From Chlorobiota bacterium (GTDB lineage Bacteria; Bacteroidota; Ignavibacteria; Ignavibacteriales; Ignavibacteriaceae), in contig RHKR01000441.1 in NCBI GenBank assembly GCA_008363265.1, forward strand, positions 1 to 5,917: a stretch of DNA of 5,917 nucleotides, in the 5' to 3' direction. A program made the position numbers and the translations under genes. The notes under the pieces were generated by a model that saw nothing but the letters and a program-made list of their open reading frames with translations, was not told the DNA's origin and searched no databases. This document shows, one piece after another, positions 1 through 5,917 of this stretch (positions are counted from its first letter, which is position 1; each line of letters starts with the position of its first letter).

Positions 1-1
1 A

Positions 2-688
2 GGAAAAGCTGAAAAGGTTGTCGAGGATCTCGATCTTCCCAAAGGCCGACACCTGATCGAACCGATGCCAGGTGCGTTGCTCATGCTCCTTCTGCTGAAA
101 GGTAAATTAAAGGGAAAGATTCCCCAACTCAAAGATTTTATACTCTCCCACATCAGGTTCATCCACGCGGATACTGCTGATATCGATCTCGAACTGGGGT
201 TCCTTCAGCATCTTGCGGTAAAATTTGAGCAGCACCCTGTAAGAATTGCGGTGGTTACATCTTCGATAAAATATGAAGCGGATATCGTCCTCTCACAGGT
301 CTTCAAGGTTTTCAGGGAAGAATTGCAGAACACGGGCCTCAAAGGAAGTGAACTCGAGGAACTTACAAACCTCTTCAGCGATCATAACACTTTTTACGAC
401 GCCGTACTTACTGCCACCGATTCAAGCGAGATAAGGCTTAAACCATTCCGCGATCTCTACTCGATGGCACTGCATAAACTTGCCGTACCGGTAGACCATT
501 TTGACCGTGTGATCGGGTTCGAGGATTCGGAGAGCGGTAATCTGGCGATCCGTGCCGCGGGTATAGGTTTGGCGGTGGCTGTGCCGTTCGCTCAGACAGC
601 CGGACATAACCTCAGCTCCGCATCCTACGTGGCAAAATACGGTTTGCCCGAAGTAATTTTTAAGAAACACCTCTTTTTCAATCAATAA
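2..688 (+). CDS. HAD-superfamily hydrolase, beta-phosphoglucomutase-like (5' end missing)
   Basis: The frame is open from base 2 and runs to TAA at 686-688. The in-frame ATG at 65 is probably internal, because coding-like sequence (GKAEKVVEDLDLPKGRHLIEP) precedes it and the gene must start upstream. Three of the four HAD motifs are visible in order: motif II Thr/Ser in VVTSS (bases 251-265), motif III Lys in RLKP (434-445), and motif IV acidic pair in GFEDSESG (about 515-538). Motif I (DxD or DxxxT/V), with the nucleophilic Asp, should lie before the window. The helical region in the first ~240 bases fits a cap domain. The GFEDSESG signature and the LKPFRDLYSMAL context resemble the beta-phosphoglucomutase/phosphatase branch (sugar phosphate mutase or phosphatase, cytoplasmic). 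About 61 codons separate motif II from motif III, roughly twice the spacing in beta-phosphoglucomutase. The stop is 9 nt before the GH38 start, so co-transcription is likely. Family membership is fairly sure; the substrate is unknown. Confidence 0.82.
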   Translation, partial: GKAEKVVEDLDLPKGRHLIEPMPGALLMLLLLKGKLKGKIPQLKDFILSHIRFIHADTADIDLELGFLQHLAVKFEQHPVRIAVVTSSIKYEADIVLSQVFKVFREELQNTGLKGSELEELTNLFSDHNTFYDAVLTATDSSEIRLKPFRDLYSMALHKLAVPVDHFDRVIGFEDSESGNLAIRAAGIGLAVAVPFAQTAGHNLSSASYVAKYGLPEVIFKKHLFFNQ

Positions 689-697
689 CTGAATCTT

Positions 698-3124
698 ATG
701 TCAACGTTTGAAGATCATCTTAAAAACAAGGTATTTCACTTAATTTCCAACACACATTGGGATCGTGAGTGGCGATTCCCCTTCCAAAGGAACCGTCAGA
801 TGCTTGTCGATATGATCGACAAGGTAATTGAGATACTTGAAGGAAATCCCGAATACAAAGCTTTTCACCTCGACAGTCAGTCGATCGTTATCACCGACTA
901 TCTTGAAGTGAAGCCTCACATGAAGGAGCGTTTTGTAAAACTCGTGGAAGAGAAGCGGCTTCTGATCGGCCCCTGGTTCATACTACCGGAGCAGTTCCAG
1001 GTGGGTGGTGAAAACCTTATCAGAAACCTGCTCATCGGTCACAAGATTTGCAAGGAACACGGCGGTGTATCCAAGATCGGTTACTCCCCTTTCTCATGGG
1101 GTCAGATATCCCAGTTACCGCAGATATACAAAGAGTTCGGCATCGAGCTGATAATGTTAGGAGCTGACGGTACCACCGCGATGTCATCCCGGTTCTCCAC
1201 CATGCCGAGATATAATTTTTACTTCTACATCTACCGTCCTGTAATTCATAATGAAACCCCATATGATGTGGAGCATCCATGGAATAAGGGCGGAATACTC
1301 TTCCATTTCGCGGATGAGCGGTTGTACAAGGAAGATTTCTTCATGGCAGAGTATCCTGACCATTATTACAGTGAGAATGTACGGGCCGCTGTAGAGGATA
1401 TCGTCAATAAACAGGCTGATGACTTCACAACGCCACATGTTATCTGGATGGAAGGACACGATTCTTCCGGTCCGAATGAGAAAACCGTAAAGATACTCGA
1501 AGACATCCGTAAGGAATTCCCGGATATACAGGTTATCCACTCCACCCTTGAGGATTATGCTGCCGCACTGGCTGAAACTTTTGATGAGGAAAAAGCCTCT
1601 TATGTAACCGGTGAAAGGAGGAGTTCTCAGTACGACTCCCGCAGCGGCAACATGTATGGTTACACCACCAGTGCCAGGATGTTCCTCAAACAGCGCAACT
1701 TCGAAGTGGAGAATCACCTCCAGTTCTATGCCGAACCTTTCAATTCATTCTCAGGTATTCTTGGACATGATATCAGGAACAAGTACCTTGATCTGGCATG
1801 GAATTATTTGGTTCAGAATTCTGCACATGATTCGATCGGAGGGTGCTCTCTCGACTCGATCCACGAAGACATGATGTCACGATACAAACAGGTGGAAGAG
1901 ATATCCACAGGTGTCTTTGAAAGAGCATGCAAATACATTATCAGAAATATCGACCATACCGGAAAGCTCGCGAAATTCGCGCATCCTGACTATCCTCAGT
2001 TCCTGACGGTTTTCAACCCGACATCGTACACCCGGAATGAGACGATGCGTCTAATGATCGACGTGCCTGAAAAAGCGGATTCAGGATCACTTAAACTGAT
2101 CACTGAGGAGGGTGAGATACTTCACCTGTCGATACTTGAAAGTTACGATGTTGAACCGGTTCTCGAGCAGATGGTAAACAGGCCGATGTACCTGAAAACG
2201 AAACGTTACGAAGTACTGGTGTCGCTAACGGGCATCGCTCCGCTCGGCTACACCTCATTTGCGATCGTACCTGATTCTTTCCTCCCCGCTGAAGGAGATT
2301 TTATTGCCTCGGGCAAAAAGAAAAAGACCAAACTCGACAATGAGTTCCTCCAGGTAACCTTCAACGATAACGGTACCTTCAATGTTTTCCACAAGGAAAC
2401 AGGCTTCTACTACAACAATCTTGGCGGACTCTACGATGAAGGCGAAGCCGGCCACGCTTGGGTGAACAAACCACTTCCTCCGTTCGTGACAACCGACGAA
2501 TCCAAGGCCAAGGTAAAACTGATCGAAAACTCATCACACTCTGCAACCGTGATGATCAGGCAATACCTCTCACTCCCGTCTGATCTTTCTCAGCGACACA
2601 GCAGAAACCCCGATTTTACCATAGTACCGGTCCGGATCTACGTAACCCTGGTGAAAGGATCCAAACGGGTGGATATTAAGGCCGAAGTGAACAACAAAGC
2701 CGAGAGCCACCGTTTAAGGCTTCTCTTCCCCACAGGACTCAAGATCAAGCATCATTATGGTGAAGGTCAGTTCGATGTAGTAGAGAGAACGGTTGAGCGT
2801 CCCGATACCTCAAACTGGATCGAGCAACCGATGTACGACTTTCCGATGCATCAGTTCATGGCAGTTTCAGACGGTAGAAATGGTGCCGCGATATTCTCGA
2901 AGGGTCTGAAGGAATATGAAGTCCTGCCCGATACTCATAACACGATCGCGATCACGCTGATCCGCTCTTTCAATTACATAATAGCACCCAGCTCGGTTGA
3001 AGACTACTCAGAGATGAAAGGCTCACAGTGCCTCGGAAAGCAGTCTTTCGAACTCGCATTCTACCCCTTCAAAGGTGACTGGAGTGAAGACAATGCCTTC
3101 AACTTTCTCTTTCGTAAAAGTTGA
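698..3124 (+). CDS. GH38 alpha-mannosidase-like protein, N-terminal and main part, atypical active site
   Basis: This 808-residue frame resembles bacterial GH38 proteins such as E. coli MngB (877 residues). These are zinc-dependent retaining alpha-mannosidases that release mannose or mannosyl-glycerate units. Domains in order: catalytic N-terminal domain about residues 11-290, three-helix middle domain about 310-400, and beta-rich C-terminal domain from about 435. Conserved features are THWDREW (H20 and D22 as zinc ligands, W25), IGPW (residues ~90), EGHD (252-255) and AHDSIGGCS (H377 as zinc ligand). The usual GYLPDSFGQ motif reads GYSPFSWGQ at 128-136, so the Asp that is nucleophile and zinc ligand is F132. 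The segment after GIELIM (148-153) is about 20 residues shorter than in MngB and lacks its FWRG Arg. The frame stops early at TGA 3122-3124, with the terminal domain continuing in the +1 frame. ATG 698 fits because homology begins near residue 11; no clear Shine-Dalgarno precedes it. No signal peptide is seen. The family call is firm; alpha-mannosidase activity is doubtful. Confidence 0.88.
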   Translation: MSTFEDHLKNKVFHLISNTHWDREWRFPFQRNRQMLVDMIDKVIEILEGNPEYKAFHLDSQSIVITDYLEVKPHMKERFVKLVEEKRLLIGPWFILPEQFQVGGENLIRNLLIGHKICKEHGGVSKIGYSPFSWGQISQLPQIYKEFGIELIMLGADGTTAMSSRFSTMPRYNFYFYIYRPVIHNETPYDVEHPWNKGGILFHFADERLYKEDFFMAEYPDHYYSENVRAAVEDIVNKQADDFTTPHVIWMEGHDSSGPNEKTVKILEDIRKEFPDIQVIHSTLEDYAAALAETFDEEKASYVTGERRSSQYDSRSGNMYGYTTSARMFLKQRNFEVENHLQFYAEPFNSFSGILGHDIRNKYLDLAWNYLVQNSAHDSIGGCSLDSIHEDMMSRYKQVEEISTGVFERACKYIIRNIDHTGKLAKFAHPDYPQFLTVFNPTSYTRNETMRLMIDVPEKADSGSLKLITEEGEILHLSILESYDVEPVLEQMVNRPMYLKTKRYEVLVSLTGIAPLGYTSFAIVPDSFLPAEGDFIASGKKKKTKLDNEFLQVTFNDNGTFNVFHKETGFYYNNLGGLYDEGEAGHAWVNKPLPPFVTTDESKAKVKLIENSSHSATVMIRQYLSLPSDLSQRHSRNPDFTIVPVRIYVTLVKGSKRVDIKAEVNNKAESHRLRLLFPTGLKIKHHYGEGQFDVVERTVERPDTSNWIEQPMYDFPMHQFMAVSDGRNGAAIFSKGLKEYEVLPDTHNTIAITLIRSFNYIIAPSSVEDYSEMKGSQCLGKQSFELAFYPFKGDWSEDNAFNFLFRKS
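3081..3084 (+). promoter_or_regulatory. Possible Shine-Dalgarno for the split GH38 C-terminal frame
   Basis: GGAG lies 8 nt before ATG 3093, inside the coding sequence of the preceding GH38 frame. It is a better match to a ribosome binding site than anything before the two larger genes, and it decides ATG 3093 over GTG 3075 as start. GGAG occurs often by chance in coding DNA, so this is only suggestive. Confidence 0.35.
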
Positions 3125-3374
3125 ACCTGAAAATCTGATATTCAGTTGTTTCAAAAAAGCTGAATCTGAAGAGGAAGGCGAATTTGTTTTGAGGGTTTAC
3201 AATCCTACTGATGAAGGAATAGCCGGCAAGGTGACCTTCGGCGTACCCCCAAAACAGGTTATGCGGACAACTCTTGAAGAAGAGATAATTGAGAATAAAA
3301 ACCTTCAGGTACCGAATGAACTTATTGTGAAGATCGGTGCCAAGAAACTGAAAACATATCTTATCAAATACTAA
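3093..3374 (+). CDS. C-terminal beta-domain of GH38, in a separate overlapping frame
   Basis: This 93-residue frame (99 if the GTG at 3075 is used) is not an independent family. SFVKVEPENLIFSCFKKAE followed by LRVYNP matches the end of GH38 proteins; E. coli MngB has the equivalent SALKKAEDRQEVILRLFNP near its C-terminus. It therefore supplies the last strands of the GH38 C-terminal domain missing from the upstream 808-residue frame. It overlaps that gene by 32 nt, is offset by +1, and ends 12 nt before the GH94 start. ATG 3093 is preferred because GGAG at 3081-3084 sits 8 nt upstream; GTG 3075 has nothing comparable. It may be translated separately by coupling and associate with the main chain, or be the remnant of one gene broken by a frameshifting deletion. 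A sequencing or assembly error is also possible. The domain assignment is good; expression as its own protein is unproven. Confidence 0.68.
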   Translation: MPSTFSFVKVEPENLIFSCFKKAESEEEGEFVLRVYNPTDEGIAGKVTFGVPPKQVMRTTLEEEIIENKNLQVPNELIVKIGAKKLKTYLIKY

Positions 3375-3386
3375 ATCCAGAGTGAA

Positions 3387-5795
3387 ATGATCAAGAATAA
3401 ATACGGATATTTTACCGACGACCACCGCGAGTATGTGATCACTGATCCAAGAACTCCAAGACCATGGTTTAACTATATATGGAACAAAGATTTTGCCGGT
3501 CTTATCTCACACACCGGCGGAGGATTTTCCTTCCTCGAAACACCCCGTGACAACAGGCTGACCCGCATGCGCTATAACTGTCTGCCTTGGGACAGACCCG
3601 GCAGATATGTGATGGTGAAGGATGTCAAGTCCGGTGAGTACAGATCACTTAGCTGGGCTCCGACCATTGACAAGCATTATGATGAATATGAATGCCGTCA
3701 CGGTCAGGGTTACACTTCCATCATAACGAAGTTCCTAGGCATCAGCGGAAAGATCACCTATTTTGTTCCGCGCGATACGAATGCGGAGGTCTGGCGTGTG
3801 TCGCTCAAGAACATGACAGATGAGGTGAAAGAACTGGAAGTTTACTCATTCGCTGAACTGATGATGGGTAACGCTCTGAACGATATCATCAATCAGCCGA
3901 ACGACAAGCACTTCACGGATATTCATTTCGAAAAATCCACTGACACACTCGTAGCTACCCGCAGATACTGGGTGCTCAACAAAAAAGTCAGTGTTGAGCA
4001 GCCGAATCTGGATTGGAAATATGAACTCCTCTTCACATCCACCCTCCCTGTTACAGGATTTGACGGCAGTCTCGACAAGTTCATAGGCCGGTGGCGCTCG
4101 GAAGCGAATCCTGAAGCAGTTGAACGGGGTGAGATGTTTAACACCGAGATCACTGCAGGTGATCCTGTGGTGGCATTACAGAACAAGATAAAACTGAATC
4201 CGGGTGAAGCGGTCGAGTTCGCGATCATTATGGGCGTGGCTCCCAAAAACGAGGAAGATGCCGCATTCAAGTATCAGCACCTCGACTGGTCGAATCTGAA
4301 AGATATATCCAGGCTTGACGGCCTCTTTGGCGAAGTGAAAGAGTACTGGAACGGTTATCTCTCCCACTTTAGCGTGGAAACTCCCGATGAGAAGATCAAC
4401 GCTTCACTTAATGTGTGGAACCAGTATCAGGCGGCAGTCACGTTCGATATGGCCCGTAACTCCGGCTACTATCACGGTGGTTTGCTGTTCGGTAACGGTA
4501 TCCGTGATCAGTTCCAGGACATTCTTGGAATGCTGCTCCCTGAGCCCGGAAGAGTGAAAGCAAGAATGCTGAACGCGCTGAAGTATCAGTTCAGCGATGG
4601 ATCGACACTTCACAATTTCTTCAAGATCACTGAATGGGGCGAGAAAACAAATCATTCCGACACTCCACTGTGGATTCCCTTCGGCATTACTGAGTATCTG
4701 AATGAAACCGGCGATCTGACAATACTTAATGAAGTGGTCAAGTTTTACGATGAAGGTGAAGCCACTGTTTATGAGCATACGGCCCGCGCCCTCGATTTCG
4801 CGATCTCGGCCGTCAGCGAAAGAGGTCTCCCAAAGATCATGAATGGTGACTGGAACGATACACTCGACAAGGTTGGCCCAAGAGGTAAGGGTGAGACTAT
4901 CTGGGGTGCGTTCTTCCTCGGCTATGTGATCAAGAAAACCCTCCCCCTGCTCGGTCTGATGAACGATCAAAAAAGGATCAAAGACTGGAGCGAGGCTTAT
5001 GTAAAGATGGAAAAACTGATAAATGAAGTTGCCTGGGATGGCGAGTGGTACATACGCGCGTTCAACGATTTCATGGAGCCGCTTGGCACACACAAAAGCG
5101 AACAGGGCAAGATATTCATCAACGCCCAGTCGTGGGCGATAATATCAGGGATGGCTCCTGAGGATCGCGTCAGATTGTGTCTCAAATCTGTAAAGAAACA
5201 TCTGCTGAAACCCAACGGAATCCAGATCTGCTGGCCTTCATATACAAAGGTTGAGGAGAATACCGGTCTGATCAGTCGATGCGTACCCGGTAAGAAGGAA
5301 AATGGAGCGATATTCAATCATGCCTCATCATGGTTCGTTATGGCCTCGATCGTCGCGGGTGATATCGATTCAGCTGTGGATATCTACAAAAGGATGCTTC
5401 CCGCTAACTCTTCGGAGAGGATCGACACTTACGAAGTGGAGCCCTACGTCTTTGCAGAGTATGTTACCAGCCCGGACCATCCGACTGAAGGCCAGGCAAG
5501 CCACTCATGGCTGACAGGAACCGCGGTCTGGATGCTGAGAATCGGTATGGATCAGATATTCGGTTTCAAACCGGAGATAAGCGGCATCACAATCGATCCT
5601 GTTCTCCCCTCCTACTGGGATGGCTTTAAGGCTAAAAGAAAGTTCAGAGGCTGCGAACTTGATCTTACAGTGAAACGCGCCGCAGCCGGTGAAACCTCCG
5701 GCCTTTACCTGAACGGATCACCCGTCGAGAACAATTTTATTCCCGCTGAGAACCTGACGCAAGATAGAGCATTACAACTCACATATCTTGTTTAA
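3387..5795 (+). CDS. GH94 glycoside phosphorylase (cellobiose/chitobiose phosphorylase family)
   Basis: This complete 802-residue protein is close in length to characterised GH94 enzymes (about 800-820). GH94 enzymes invert the anomeric centre while phosphorolysing beta-glucosides or N,N'-diacetylchitobiose, giving alpha-sugar-1-phosphate plus a shortened acceptor in the cytoplasm. It opens with the family start YGYFTDDHREYVITDP, then PRPWFNYI and HTGGGFSF. Inferred layout: beta-sandwich about 1-300, helical linker, (alpha/alpha)6 barrel about 345-720, and C-terminal beta cap. Active-site signatures are GIRDQFQD (R373, D374), GDWND (487-491, with D491 the likely general acid by comparison with Cellvibrio gilvus cellobiose phosphorylase), PGKKENGAIFNH (H645, likely phosphate contact), EPYVFAEY, and SHSWLTGTA (T710, likely phosphate contact). 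ATG 3387 is fixed by the family N-terminus starting at residue 6; the purine-rich AGAGTGAA upstream is a weak ribosome site. No signal peptide is present. Linkage and acceptor are not resolved: cellobiose, laminaribiose, sophorose-type or chitobiose substrates, or a new one next to GH38, remain possible. Confidence 0.93.
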   Translation: MIKNKYGYFTDDHREYVITDPRTPRPWFNYIWNKDFAGLISHTGGGFSFLETPRDNRLTRMRYNCLPWDRPGRYVMVKDVKSGEYRSLSWAPTIDKHYDEYECRHGQGYTSIITKFLGISGKITYFVPRDTNAEVWRVSLKNMTDEVKELEVYSFAELMMGNALNDIINQPNDKHFTDIHFEKSTDTLVATRRYWVLNKKVSVEQPNLDWKYELLFTSTLPVTGFDGSLDKFIGRWRSEANPEAVERGEMFNTEITAGDPVVALQNKIKLNPGEAVEFAIIMGVAPKNEEDAAFKYQHLDWSNLKDISRLDGLFGEVKEYWNGYLSHFSVETPDEKINASLNVWNQYQAAVTFDMARNSGYYHGGLLFGNGIRDQFQDILGMLLPEPGRVKARMLNALKYQFSDGSTLHNFFKITEWGEKTNHSDTPLWIPFGITEYLNETGDLTILNEVVKFYDEGEATVYEHTARALDFAISAVSERGLPKIMNGDWNDTLDKVGPRGKGETIWGAFFLGYVIKKTLPLLGLMNDQKRIKDWSEAYVKMEKLINEVAWDGEWYIRAFNDFMEPLGTHKSEQGKIFINAQSWAIISGMAPEDRVRLCLKSVKKHLLKPNGIQICWPSYTKVEENTGLISRCVPGKKENGAIFNHASSWFVMASIVAGDIDSAVDIYKRMLPANSSERIDTYEVEPYVFAEYVTSPDHPTEGQASHSWLTGTAVWMLRIGMDQIFGFKPEISGITIDPVLPSYWDGFKAKRKFRGCELDLTVKRAAAGETSGLYLNGSPVENNFIPAENLTQDRALQLTYLV

Positions 5796-5811
5796 AAAAA
5801 CAACTTACAAG

Positions 5812-5840
5812 AAAAGGCTGCCGGAACCGGCAGCCTTTTT
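5812..5840 (+). terminator. Rho-independent terminator after the GH94 gene
   Basis: GGCTGCCGG (5816-5824) pairs perfectly with CCGGCAGCC (5827-5835) around a tight AA centre, which in practice is likely a GAAC tetraloop. A run of T (5836-5840) follows, and AAAA at 5812-5815 can extend the stem with TTTT. It lies 17 nt after the GH94 stop and closes the operon. The A-tract on the left arm means it could also act on a convergent gene from the right. Confidence 0.92.
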
Positions 5841-5873
5841 GCTTTATTACAATAATACATATCCCCGCGAAAT

Positions 5874-5917
5874 TTCATCCCTCAGCCTTCATCCCTCAGC
5901 CTTCATCCCTCAGCCCT
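5874..5917. repeat. Tandem heptad repeat (14-bp unit, three copies), cut by the window edge
   Basis: Three exact copies of TTCATCCCTCAGCC occupy 5874-5887, 5888-5901 and 5902-5915, with two further bases at the edge. Each unit is itself two related 7-mers, TTCATCC and CTCAGCC, sharing the consensus YTCAKCC. It is intergenic, downstream of the terminator, and not part of any visible gene. The strands differ sharply in composition: the + strand is pyrimidine-rich. The array may continue to the right; its function is unknown. Confidence 0.88.

Noticed and set aside
65..67. ATG at 65 as the true start of the HAD gene
   Set aside because: The frame is open to the window edge with coding-like sequence, and starting at 65 would leave the protein without HAD motif I, so the gene must begin upstream.
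689..697. Promoter or ribosome site between the HAD and GH38 genes
   Set aside because: Only 9 nt separate the genes and no convincing GGAGG-like or -10/-35 sequence is present. Read-through within an operon explains the arrangement.
1184..1717. Minus-strand open frame of 177 codons opposite the GH38 gene
   Set aside because: The plus frame has clear GH38 motifs here (GHD, middle domain). The antisense product looks like random hydrophobic composition.
3101..3128. Programmed +1 frameshift joining the two GH38 frames at the TGA stop
   Set aside because: A +1 shift is the right direction, but the P-site codon AGT is not slip-prone like CTT in prfB, there is no Shine-Dalgarno-like stimulator just upstream, and the resulting junction matches the family less well than a deletion model.
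4404..5093. Long open frame of 229 codons on the minus strand
   Set aside because: It lies wholly inside the GH94 gene opposite its catalytic barrel, where the plus frame has strong family motifs. The minus translation shows no recognisable domain.
5302..5514. 70-codon plus-strand frame inside the GH94 gene
   Set aside because: It overlaps the conserved FNHASSW to SHSWLTGTA region in another frame and has no supporting homology or start signal.
5874..5917. CRISPR array at the right end
   Set aside because: The 14-bp units abut without unique spacers, so this is a simple tandem repeat.

Overview
The window shows one strand of densely packed, co-directional carbohydrate-metabolism genes ending at a strong intrinsic terminator. 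All genes are on the + strand. The order is: the 3' part of a HAD-superfamily hydrolase (beta-phosphoglucomutase-like); a glycoside hydrolase family 38 (GH38, alpha-mannosidase) protein split over two overlapping reading frames; and a complete glycoside hydrolase family 94 (GH94) inverting disaccharide/oligosaccharide phosphorylase. Gaps are 9 nt (HAD to GH38) and 12 nt (GH38 C-terminal frame to GH94). I see no promoter inside the window, so the genes probably form the end of one operon whose start lies upstream. None of the visible N-termini looks like a signal peptide, which suggests cytoplasmic breakdown of imported oligosaccharides. This is inference.

The GH94 gene looks intact. It has the family N-terminus, an RDxxxQD motif, the GDWND catalytic motif, and the His and SWLTGTA elements near the phosphate site. 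Its sugar specificity cannot be read from the sequence. The GH38 gene is the unusual part. Its fold signatures (HWD near the N-terminus, GHD, and AHDSIGG) are kept. However, the position where the family has its Asp nucleophile and zinc ligand reads Phe, the adjacent Arg-containing segment (FWRG in E. coli MngB) is absent, and the last ~90 residues lie in the +1 frame. It may be a non-catalytic or retasked GH38 relative, or a gene in decay.

Downstream of the terminator, the window ends inside a tandem array built from 7-bp units (TTCATCC / CTCAGCC), an intergenic low-complexity repeat that runs off the edge.

The organism is a bacterium of moderate GC (roughly the high 40s percent by eye). 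The HAD-GH38-GH94 layout, weak Shine-Dalgarno sequences before the two main starts, and heptad intergenic repeats would fit the Bacteroidota/Chlorobi-Ignavibacteria group. This placement is tentative and rests on no marker gene.
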